Assembly: GCA_905234495.1 (NCBI GenBank) | Contig: CAJOHE010000010.1 | Location: 1 to 64,000, forward strand | Origin: an uncultured Eubacterium sp. | GTDB lineage: Bacteria; Bacillota; Clostridia; Oscillospirales; Acutalibacteraceae | Direction: 5' to 3' | Length of the DNA: 64,000 nucleotides | The notes under the pieces: model-generated | What the model was told of the DNA's origin: nothing | Databases searched by the model: none | The model's input: the letters and a program-made list of their open reading frames with translations, nothing else | Part shown: one piece after another, positions 35,288 to 42,600 of the stretch | Layout: every line of letters starts with the position of its first letter | Position numbering within the stretch: position 1 is the stretch's first letter | Made by a program: the position numbers and the translations under genes

Positions 35288-35980
35288 CTAATTCCAAATT
35301 CCGCTTTCCGAATTGATAATGTATCCCATTCCTCTTACTGTTTTAATAATTTCGGGTTCTGCCGGGTTGTCCTCGATTTTGTTGCGAAGCCGCTTGATGT
35401 AAACCGTCAGCGTGTTATCGTTGACAAAATCGCCCTCAATATCCCAGATATCCTCAAGAAGCTTGTTCCTTGTAAGAACGATGCCCCTGTTGTTAAGCAT
35501 TGTGAGAAGAAGCCTGTATTCCATTGCGGTGAGAATCACTTCCTCGCCGTTTTTCCATACCCTTGCTTCATTAGTGTTTATTCTGACGTTCTGAATATTT
35601 ATAATTCCGTCCGCGCTTTCCTTGCTGTATCTGCGAAGGACGGATTTAATCCTCGCAAGAAGCTCTTTCAGTCTGAACGGCTTTGCGATGTAATCGTCCG
35701 CGCCGAGGTCAAAGCCCATAACAACATTTGCCTCGTCGTCGTACGCCGTCAGAAAGATTACGGGATAATCGCCCTGCGCCTTCACTTCGCGGCAGATATC
35801 GTAGCCGCTTCCGTCGGGCAGGGTGAGGTCGAGAATATATAATTCAAATGTATTGTCATTAATAACTTCTTTCGCCTCGGCAACGCTTTTTGCAAGCGTA
35901 ACGCGGTAGCCCTCGCTTTCAAGCGAGTAGGTGAGTGCAACGCCGATTGCGCCGTCGTCCTCTAAGAGAAAAATGTTCAT
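35288..35980 (-). CDS. OmpR/PhoB-type response regulator
   Basis: A 230-residue protein: receiver domain (about 1-120) with the acidic pair EDD, the phosphoacceptor Asp51 in YILDLTLPDGSGYD and the Lys in DYIAKPF, and a winged-helix DNA-binding domain (about 130-228) with LTAMEYRLL and VYIKRLRNKIE. GAGGTGA before ATG 35980 makes this the likely start; a GTG three codons earlier is possible. It should control the ABC genes downstream; I did not find a clear repeated operator in the 73 bases before the ATPase gene (34204-34276). Confidence 0.92.
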   Translation of the reverse strand: MNIFLLEDDGAIGVALTYSLESEGYRVTLAKSVAEAKEVINDNTFELYILDLTLPDGSGYDICREVKAQGDYPVIFLTAYDDEANVVMGFDLGADDYIAKPFRLKELLARIKSVLRRYSKESADGIINIQNVRINTNEARVWKNGEEVILTAMEYRLLLTMLNNRGIVLTRNKLLEDIWDIEGDFVNDNTLTVYIKRLRNKIEDNPAEPEIIKTVRGMGYIINSESGIWN

Positions 35981-36155
35981 TTGTTTCACCTCGCGTCTAT
36001 TTTACCACATTATAATTCTCAGTTCTATTACAATTTTGTCACTTTGACAGGCGTGTGAAAAAAGTCGAAAAGAGTCGGAATATACATAAATGTGTAAAAT
36101 AATCACATATCACACGAAAAAATATAAAAAATTTCAATAAATATGTGAAAAAGAC

Positions 36156-36184
36156 TTGCATTTATGCTTTGCAAATGGTAATAT
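36156..36184 (+). promoter_or_regulatory. Promoter of spo0A
   Basis: TTGCAT (36156-36161), a 17-base spacer and TAATAT (36179-36184) stand 49 bases before the ATG. About 90 bases upstream, AGTCGAAA at 36063-36070 is one base off the Spo0A box TGTCGAA, so self-regulation is possible but weakly supported. Confidence 0.6.
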
Positions 36185-36232
36185 ATGTAAGAAAAATGTG
36201 AAACCGGTTTGCATTAAAATGGAGGTTTATTT

Positions 36233-37000
36233 ATGAAAAAGAGAATTAATGTATTAATTGCCGATGATTCGGCGGACTTTGGTAAGGAATGTCAAAGACT
36301 ACTGAAGAATGAGGGCTTTGAGGTTATCCTGACCCCGAAGGACGGAACGAGGGTTATATCCGTTTTCGACTCTCAGAGTATCGACATTATGGTTGTCGAC
36401 GCGTTTATGTCGGGTGCGGACGCGCTCGACGTGCTTGACCATATCAACGAGAGCCCGAAGGAAAAACCGCTCTTTGTCCTTCTTTCCTCAATCGACTCGC
36501 CCGCATACGAGGAACAGGCGATAGACGCGGGCGCGGACTATTATTTCATCAAGCCCGTCAGCGCGCAGACCGTTGCCAAAAGGGTTTCGCGCCTTTCGGT
36601 CTGGAAGAGCGAAAAGCAGGACCGTCTTTCAAAGAAGCTCGGCGACGAGGATATGGATATAGTAATATCCGATATTATGAGGCAGATAGGTGTGCCCGCC
36701 CATATCAAGGGCTACCACTATCTGCGCACCGCAATCAAGCTTTCCGTTGAGGATGCTGAAATGCTCAGCTCCGTCACAAAGCTTCTCTATCCCACGGTTG
36801 CAAAGATGTATTCAACCACGTCTTCAAGGGTTGAACGCGCAATCCGTCATGCGATAGAGGTAGCATGGGACAGAGGCGACGTCGACGTGCTCTCATCGTA
36901 TTTCGGCTACACAATTCAGTCGCAGAGGGGCAAGCCCACAAACAGCGAGTTCATCGCGATGATTACCGACAAGCTCAGACTTCAGATGCGCTCCGCATAA
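36233..37000 (+). CDS. spo0A: Stage 0 sporulation response regulator Spo0A
   Basis: A 255-residue master regulator of sporulation. The receiver domain has Asp11/Asp12 (IADDS), phosphoacceptor Asp56 (MVVDAFMSG) and Lys107 (YYFIKP); the Spo0A-type DNA-binding domain starts near residue 145 ([19 protein letters not shown]) and keeps the recognition helix region [20 protein letters not shown]. These C-terminal features are specific to Spo0A. The spoIVB gene that often precedes spo0A is absent; its neighbours are the Bce-like module and the RyR/AAA+ locus. GGAGG stands eight bases before the ATG. Its presence shows the organism comes from an endospore-forming lineage. Confidence 0.95.
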   Translation: MKKRINVLIADDSADFGKECQRLLKNEGFEVILTPKDGTRVISVFDSQSIDIMVVDAFMSGADALDVLDHINESPKEKPLFVLLSSIDSPAYEEQAIDAGADYYFIKPVSAQTVAKRVSRLSVWKSEKQDRLSKKLGDEDMDIVISDIMRQIGVPAHIKGYHYLRTAIKLSVEDAEMLSSVTKLLYPTVAKMYSTTSSRVERAIRHAIEVAWDRGDVDVLSSYFGYTIQSQRGKPTNSEFIAMITDKLRLQMRSA

Positions 37001-37002
37001 AG

Positions 37003-37033
37003 AAAAACCGCTGAAATCGTTCAGCGGTTTTTT
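37003..37033. terminator. Bidirectional terminator between spo0A and the TerB-like gene
   Basis: AAAAACCGCTGA/TCAGCGGTTTTT arms with a six-base loop, serving both convergent genes. Confidence 0.88.
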
Positions 37034-37047
37034 CTTTATGTGTACGA

Positions 37048-37509
37048 TTAGTTGAAAAGCTTTTTGAGGTTTGTTGCCTCATCAATTTCAGCCTGTGCAA
37101 CAACGTCGTCGCTCTCAATGATTATATCGCAAATCAGGCAGAGAAGCTCTTTGTATGCGTCCGCAAGCTTTTCGTTTTTCTCGCGCATAACGGAAACGCC
37201 GTTTTCAAACTGCTCGTCAAACGAATGGCTGAGCTCGTCCTCACAGTTTCTGTAAACGTCCCTGAGCTCGTCAAGCGTGTAGTCAAAGCCGAAATTTGCG
37301 TTGAGGTACTTAACTTCCTCACTGCTGATTTCGCCGTCAGCCGCAATCAGTCTGATTATAACGCTGACAAGGTCGTTCTGGTAGAAGCCGTCCATCTCGC
37401 CGTACTCTTCTTTGTCCCAGAGATTGAGCTCTTCAACAGCGTCGCAGCCGATGAGAAACCTTTCGTATTTTGATTTGAATTCTTCTGTAAGCATATCAAG
37501 TTTGTTCAT
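37048..37509 (-). CDS. TerB-like protein
   Basis: A 153-residue soluble, acidic, all-helical protein. VIIRLIAADGEISSEEVKYLN matches the TerB/DjlA-type helical core, whose acidic residues bind metal in tellurite-resistance and related stress proteins. The second half (KLADAYKELLCLICDIIIESD) continues the helical bundle. It is the last gene of the minus-strand RyR/AAA+ operon, one base after the protease gene, with an AAGGGGA site inside that gene's end. In other bacteria TerB domains sit in multi-gene stress or phage-defence clusters; here the role is inferred from such company. Confidence 0.7.
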   Translation of the reverse strand: MNKLDMLTEEFKSKYERFLIGCDAVEELNLWDKEEYGEMDGFYQNDLVSVIIRLIAADGEISSEEVKYLNANFGFDYTLDELRDVYRNCEDELSHSFDEQFENGVSVMREKNEKLADAYKELLCLICDIIIESDDVVAQAEIDEATNLKKLFN

Positions 37510-37510
37510 T

Positions 37511-38614
37511 TTAATTTCCCCTTCCTAATGCTTTTGAAATCTTACCTTTAAATCCCCCCGGCTGATAGAGCTGGGCTTTATTATCCCGAAATGCGAGAAC
37601 CACCATTTCAATATCGTTGTTGCTGACAGGTCCGTGGTGGTCGCACATAACGAGGTTATAGAATTTGTTGTTGAGATGAAAACCGTCAAGTTCCGTGTAG
37701 GTGCCTTTTTCAACGCCTTCAAGGCTGAACGTCTCATCCTCATAGAGGTCGCCGAGTCCGAGCGCGTGACCGAACTCGTGCTTTACCGTGTGCTTGATTT
37801 CCTCGTAGTCGTCAAACTTTCCGTCCTCGCTCAGAATATATATGAGCTTTCGCGATTTTGAAGACCACTTGAATCCCGAAACGGCAAACGACCGCTTGTC
37901 CTTCACGATTGCCTTCGTGCTTTCCTTTGACTTTTTCGTGCCGATTGCGTTTGAATATTTGACCATAGCTTCGCCCAGATCATCCGTCACGGGCATAACT
38001 ACTACGTTGTCAAAAAGTCTGCTTTCCGTCGTGAGGTTTACCTTAACCCTCAGCGCCTGATTGCCGAACACGCTGTACTCGCCCTGCCATTCCATAATGC
38101 CGTCCTTAACGGCTTTCTTAAAGGGCTCGGGATTGTCGAGAAACTCGGCGCCGTAAAACATAATGTTTGCGCTGAGCGTAAGCTGATTTACGCCGTCTTT
38201 GTATTCAAGAACCGCGTCAATGGGCGTCAGTATTCCCGTTCTGTTGATTTTGATTTTCTTTCCGTCAAAATCAACGAGAGGTGAATCCGTTTTGTCCGGC
38301 GTGCCGCCGAAAGCTTTGTTGTATCGGTTCATACAACCTGCGTTCAGAAGCGAGCGCGCCTGCGGACTTCCGTTGTTTGCAGCCCTGCAAAGAAGCTTGA
38401 GCGCGTGTTCCTCGGGGTTTTCGCCCGAGTCGGGTCTCAGCACACCCTGCAAAACGAGCTTGCCCACGATGTAAGCCGCCTCGTTGTCGCCGTCCTGATA
38501 CGCCTTGAGAATATACTTTATACCAAGAGCGCGCTCATCCTTGTCAGAGCCGGACAGCAGCGACTTTCCGTATTCCCTGTACCATTCGGGCGTGCGGGTT
38601 TCGTTTTCACTCAC
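37511..38614 (-). CDS. Sel1-like repeat protein fused to a metzincin-like zinc protease
   Basis: A 367-residue protein without signal peptide or membrane helix. Residues about 12-95 form Sel1/TPR-like helical repeats (ALGIKYILKAYQDGDNEAAYIV and ALKLLCRAANNGSPQA). A beta-rich middle leads to a protease core with HEFGHALGLGD (His279, Glu280, His283, Asp289), the HExxHxxGxxD zinc site of metzincins, followed by a plausible Met-turn in NLVMCDHHG (Met323). It starts at GTG 38614 with AAGGAGA well placed. A cytosolic metzincin-like enzyme with a protein-binding repeat domain is unusual and suggests cleavage of an internal target or of its operon partners. Confidence 0.75.
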   Translation of the reverse strand: MSENETRTPEWYREYGKSLLSGSDKDERALGIKYILKAYQDGDNEAAYIVGKLVLQGVLRPDSGENPEEHALKLLCRAANNGSPQARSLLNAGCMNRYNKAFGGTPDKTDSPLVDFDGKKIKINRTGILTPIDAVLEYKDGVNQLTLSANIMFYGAEFLDNPEPFKKAVKDGIMEWQGEYSVFGNQALRVKVNLTTESRLFDNVVVMPVTDDLGEAMVKYSNAIGTKKSKESTKAIVKDKRSFAVSGFKWSSKSRKLIYILSEDGKFDDYEEIKHTVKHEFGHALGLGDLYEDETFSLEGVEKGTYTELDGFHLNNKFYNLVMCDHHGPVSNNDIEMVVLAFRDNKAQLYQPGGFKGKISKALGRGN

Positions 38615-38616
38615 GG

Positions 38617-38907
38617 CTATTCTCCTTTTTCAATTCTGTACCCGAGCGCAATCACGAGCTTAAGAGTGTTTAAAGCGGTGTTTCGGTCAAACTCTTTTTC
38701 CGACTCGGGAAGCTGCGAATACGGTACGAGGCAGGGCGTTTCCTTTAGGGCGTCGTTTCTCTTTTCGCCGTAGGTCCAGCCCTCGGAAATTCTGCCCTGC
38801 GCCCACACGTCGTGAACGTTTTCCGCAATGGTCTCGGTGAGCTGCAAAAGCTCATCCGACAGTTTTATATCGTCGGTGTTTACCGGCTTCGGTGTGTAGT
38901 TATTCAT
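38617..38907 (-). CDS. Stand-alone RyR domain protein
   Basis: A 96-residue soluble protein that is almost entirely one RyR domain, the ligand-sensing repeat first known from ryanodine receptors: VHDVWAQGRISEGWTYGEKR, then TPCLVPYSQLPESEKEFDR, then TLKLVIALGYRI. The W-GW-YG, P-LVPY-LP-EK-DR and LGY marks are all present. In bacteria, RyR domains are thought to bind nucleotide-like or other small ligands in signalling and defence systems. A related C-terminal piece is found in the membrane protein at 42601-44409. It is coupled to the upstream HTH gene by an ATGA overlap. Confidence 0.8.
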   Translation of the reverse strand: MNNYTPKPVNTDDIKLSDELLQLTETIAENVHDVWAQGRISEGWTYGEKRNDALKETPCLVPYSQLPESEKEFDRNTALNTLKLVIALGYRIEKGE

Positions 38908-39107
38908 ATTAATTCCTTCCCGTTTTTCTGAGCGGTCGCTCTGTTTTTTCGCTCAAGGACGATGTCGGCGTCTTTCGGAATCAGCCATATGTCGCTTCCC
39001 TCAAGCTTTGTTGCGCCTTCGATTTTTCCGTCGTCACACAGTTTCTGAATCCATCTCGGCGTAACGCCGTACTTTTCAGCCGCCGCTTTTACGGAAATGT
39101 AATCCAT
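38904..39107 (-). CDS. Small helix-turn-helix (excisionase/MerR-like) protein
   Basis: A 67-residue protein whose first half is a winged helix-turn-helix (VKAAAEKYGVTPRWIQKLCD, then GKIEGATKLEGSDIWLIPKD), the type found in excisionases and the HTH_17 family. The tail is basic. AGGAGG stands before the ATG. It may bind DNA as the local regulator, or act as an adaptor, since it is translationally coupled to the RyR gene (overlap of four bases). No integrase is nearby, so a recombination role is unlikely. Confidence 0.75.
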   Translation of the reverse strand: MDYISVKAAAEKYGVTPRWIQKLCDDGKIEGATKLEGSDIWLIPKDADIVLERKNRATAQKNGKELI

Positions 39108-39149
39108 TTTGTGTCCTCCTTACATAGTATGAACTGCTTTTTATGGTTA

Positions 39150-42100
39150 TCATTTTCCCTCGAAAACTTTTTTAATCTCATCGCCCGTAAGATGGTTTTC
39201 CAAAAGCAGTCTTTCAACTAAAGCGTCAATTTTATCCCTGTTCTCGCTGATAATGCGAACGGCGTTTTTCATTTCCTGGTCAAGGATTGCGTTCATCGCC
39301 CTGCGAACCTCGCCTGCAAGCGCCGTGTTTGCCTCGTCGGTCCTGTCTATCACGGCAAGTCCGAGTCCGTCGTCCATACCGTAGGTGCAGACCATATACC
39401 TTGCAATTCTCGTCGCGTGCTCAAGGTCGCCGCTTGCACCAGTTGTGATTCCTTCCTTGTCGCCGTAGTAAACAATTTCGGACGCGCGTCCGCCGAGGGC
39501 GGTGCGGATGAGCGAAAGAAGCTCGTCCCTTGTGTGTACCGCCTTGCCTTCGTTGTCATCGTGCTGCATATATCCGCCGTGATGACCGCGCGCGACAATC
39601 GTCACATATGAGGGCGTGTCGCCGTTTTGCCAGTAGAGGAAGGCGTGACCCGCCTCGTGCCTTGCGGTGCGCTCGAGAAGGGATTCGTCCCATTTCTTTT
39701 CCTCGCCGCCGTTATAGGTTTCAAACGCCTCTTCAAAGATTTCGTCCGTCACCTTGAGGTTGCCGTCCCTTATGCACATTCTCATCGAAAGCTCAAATAT
39801 TGATGCGAGGTCGGCAAGGCTCATTCCCGTTGAGCGGATTGCGATGTTTCCGATTTCCTCTTCGCTCAGCGCAAACGCATTTCTTTCTGCAAGCTTCATA
39901 CGGATGTAGCGCAGGCGCTCGTCCTTTGTCGGAAGGTCAACGTAAAGCCTTCTGTCAAACCTTCTCATCAGAGCGGGGTCGAGGCTGTCCACGTCAAAAT
40001 TAGTTGCTGCAAGGATGAAAACAGGGCGGGAATTATCGTTTTTAAATCCGTCCATTTCCGTCAGAAATGCCGTGAGTGTGTTTTCTTGGTCGCTTCTGTC
40101 TTCGCTTCCCGTTCTCGCTTTTGCGATAGCGTCAATCTCGTCGATAAAGATTATTGCGGGGGCGTATTTGCGGGCGGTGCGGAAGAGTTCCTTTACTCTG
40201 TCCCTGCCGACGCCCCAGTACTTGTTGATAAACTCGTTACCCTCTGCGTTGACAAACGTCACGTCGGATTCGCTTGCCATAGCCTTTGCAAGCATCGTTT
40301 TACCCGTGCCGGGAGGACCGTAGAGCAGTACGCCTTTGGGCGCGCTCAGTCCCGTTTCCATATACTTCTTCGGGTTCTTGAGATATTCAACAAAATACCT
40401 GAGTTCCTTTTTTGCGTCCTCAGCGCCGATAACGCTGTCAAAGCTTATGTCGGGCTTTGATACGTTGCTGAGAATGTTCTTTGAATCCTCGGCGTCAACA
40501 GCCACGTCCATCTCAAAATCAAAGAGCTTGATTTCCGCGGTCTTGCCGTTGTTCTTGAGCTGCTGAGCCGTTTCGTAGGTGACAAGCTTGTTAGCCCTTG
40601 CAAGAGCGTTCATACTGCTCTGCTGGTAAATCTTGTCGTTTGTGTCCTTAATCTCTTCTGCAAACTTATCCTCGCTGAGAGTCATAACTCCTCTTACGCC
40701 GTTTCGCGTAAACGAGATGATTTCCTCAGAGGCAAGAGTTCTGCTTTCCGTCTGCAGGATATATATCGGAATTTCGGGATAGAGTTCTTTAATGTTCCAG
40801 AAGAAATCCCTTGCCTTGGAATCAATATCCTCGGCGTTGAGATACTTCGATTTGCCCGTTTCGCCGTACGACATATCAATGAGAACGAAGCTTATGTCGC
40901 GTTCCTTGACAATCTTTTTCGCCTCTTCGTCGCTCTGCGCGTTGATAAAGCGCGTGTCTGGGCTGAACGCCGAGCATTTTTCAGCAACCTTCTTATCCGA
41001 GAACACGAGCACCTCGTAGGACTCTGAGCGCTCAAAGAGCTCGGCAATCTCGCCCTTGGGAAGCTCAACTTTGAAATGAACCGATTTGAGGTCGGCAATT
41101 CCCGTGTCCGTTTCCTTGGAACTAATCAGGCGGAAAAGCTCAAATATCTCGTCGTCAAAGAAGGTTTCGGCTCTGCTTTTAATCGTTCTTGCGTCGGCCG
41201 CGCCGCCCTCTGCAAAGAGCAGGGAAGTGTAGACCGGCTCGTCGATTCTGACCTTGATGCCGATTTCCTTTTCAAAATTCACCGCGTGCTTCAAAACCTC
41301 TTTTTTCGCAATTTCGCGAAGGTTGTGAGCTGTGATGTGATTAAACATAACCACGTTTCCCGAAGCAAATCTTGAACAGATTGCAGCAGGGAAGTAGGAC
41401 GTTCCCGTGTTCGGGTTAATGTCACTTCTGAGCGCTTTTAAAATAACCTTGCGCGACATTCCCGAATAATCGGTCGTCTCGGATTCCTCGTAGAGCTTTC
41501 TTCCGGCATTTGTTGTGAACACCAGAATAGCGTCCTTAAACGAAACCTCTTCGTCCGTATAATTGTCGCGGATTCTTCCCGCGTCGAGAATCTGCAGGAA
41601 GAGATGAATTATGTTGAGATGCGCCTTTTCAATCTCGTCAAAGAGAATGAAGCACTTGGGGTTCTTTGCAACAAACGAGGTCACGTTGCCGGGCTGACCG
41701 TTTTTGTAAACCTTGTCGGTGCCGCAAAACTCAAAGTTCGCCTCTTTGTCGGAGTACTCGCTCATATCAAAGCGCCTGTACGGAAGCCCGAGCTCTTTTG
41801 CCGCGGATTCGGCAAGGAACGTTTTGCCTACGCCCGGAGGGCCTGCAAAAAGGAAGGTCGCGCCCGGACGGGTTCTGTTTTTGTTTGTGAGCGCGTTGAG
41901 CTCAGCCTGAAAGTATCCTGACGTGAAAACGCTGATTGCGTTGTCCTGACCGAAGATGATTTTTGAAAGGTTGTCGTGAATTGACTTAACCGTTTGGGTA
42001 AGACGTGCAACCGTTTCCTTCGGGTCCTCTTTAAAAAGCTCATGCTGAGTTTCCGGTTCAGCTTCGGGCTCTTTTTTCGGCTCGGCTTTTTCTTCTTCAG

Positions 42101-42578
42101 CCATTTTTCTGCAGGATTTTTCAATGAGTTCTTCCGCGTCAATTTTCTTTTTGCTGCTTGCAGAGGTTTCAATCAACGGCTTGATAACGTCCGTGGGGTC
42201 GTTCAGTATGCAGTCGAGAAGGATGTCGGGGCCTATCTCATCAAGCTCTTCCTTCTCGGCAGTCTGCTTTGCCTTGAACATCTGCTGCTGAATGTAGATG
42301 CTGTCAAGATATGACGGTGCGTTCCCGTTTTTTATGTGTTCAACGAGGGAGCTCTTGAGCTTTCCGAACAATGCGTCAGACGGAAAAGAGTTTCTCATCA
42401 GCTCGTAAAGTTTTATTCTCTGCTCGTCGCTTATCTCAATTTGCGTGAGTCCGGTAAGCACGTCGACAACCGTAACGAGATATCTTTCGGCGGTGAAAGA
42501 CCCGTCCTCATTATCGCCGTACTTCGACGCATATTCCATCAGCCTTTTAAGCAGTTCGCTATTCGTGATTTCAGCCAT
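39150..42578 (-). CDS. Clp-type AAA+ / receiver-like / FtsH-type AAA+-M41 protease fusion
   Basis: A 1142-residue soluble protein. Residues 1-200: helical region of unknown type with a charged linker. About 201-490: AAA+ module of the ClpB/ClpX class, with Walker A GPPGVGKT (246-253), Walker B ILFDEIEKAH (311-320) and sensor TTNAGR. About 520-640: alpha/beta domain resembling a receiver, with Asp in FVLIDMSYG (568). About 705-960: FtsH-type AAA+ module with Walker A GPPGTGKT (754-761), FIDEID (811-816), pore loop NKYWGVG and arginine fingers RRFDRR. About 965-1142: M41 zinc protease, HEAGH (974-978), third ligand probably Asp1051 in GASGDLEHA. FtsH's membrane helices are missing. The long single reading frame and GAAAGGAA site support it as real. 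Confidence 0.88.
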   Translation of the reverse strand: MAEITNSELLKRLMEYASKYGDNEDGSFTAERYLVTVVDVLTGLTQIEISDEQRIKLYELMRNSFPSDALFGKLKSSLVEHIKNGNAPSYLDSIYIQQQMFKAKQTAEKEELDEIGPDILLDCILNDPTDVIKPLIETSASSKKKIDAEELIEKSCRKMAEEEKAEPKKEPEAEPETQHELFKEDPKETVARLTQTVKSIHDNLSKIIFGQDNAISVFTSGYFQAELNALTNKNRTRPGATFLFAGPPGVGKTFLAESAAKELGLPYRRFDMSEYSDKEANFEFCGTDKVYKNGQPGNVTSFVAKNPKCFILFDEIEKAHLNIIHLFLQILDAGRIRDNYTDEEVSFKDAILVFTTNAGRKLYEESETTDYSGMSRKVILKALRSDINPNTGTSYFPAAICSRFASGNVVMFNHITAHNLREIAKKEVLKHAVNFEKEIGIKVRIDEPVYTSLLFAEGGAADARTIKSRAETFFDDEIFELFRLISSKETDTGIADLKSVHFKVELPKGEIAELFERSESYEVLVFSDKKVAEKCSAFSPDTRFINAQSDEEAKKIVKERDISFVLIDMSYGETGKSKYLNAEDIDSKARDFFWNIKELYPEIPIYILQTESRTLASEEIISFTRNGVRGVMTLSEDKFAEEIKDTNDKIYQQSSMNALARANKLVTYETAQQLKNNGKTAEIKLFDFEMDVAVDAEDSKNILSNVSKPDISFDSVIGAEDAKKELRYFVEYLKNPKKYMETGLSAPKGVLLYGPPGTGKTMLAKAMASESDVTFVNAEGNEFINKYWGVGRDRVKELFRTARKYAPAIIFIDEIDAIAKARTGSEDRSDQENTLTAFLTEMDGFKNDNSRPVFILAATNFDVDSLDPALMRRFDRRLYVDLPTKDERLRYIRMKLAERNAFALSEEEIGNIAIRSTGMSLADLASIFELSMRMCIRDGNLKVTDEIFEEAFETYNGGEEKKWDESLLERTARHEAGHAFLYWQNGDTPSYVTIVARGHHGGYMQHDDNEGKAVHTRDELLSLIRTALGGRASEIVYYGDKEGITTGASGDLEHATRIARYMVCTYGMDDGLGLAVIDRTDEANTALAGEVRRAMNAILDQEMKNAVRIISENRDKIDALVERLLLENHLTGDEIKKVFEGK

Positions 42579-42600
42579 CGTTATTTCCTTTCAATGTCAG

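Noticed and set aside
38904..39107. Phage excisionase, suggesting a prophage
   Set aside because: There are no phage structural, integrase or lysis genes nearby, and it is translationally coupled to the RyR gene.
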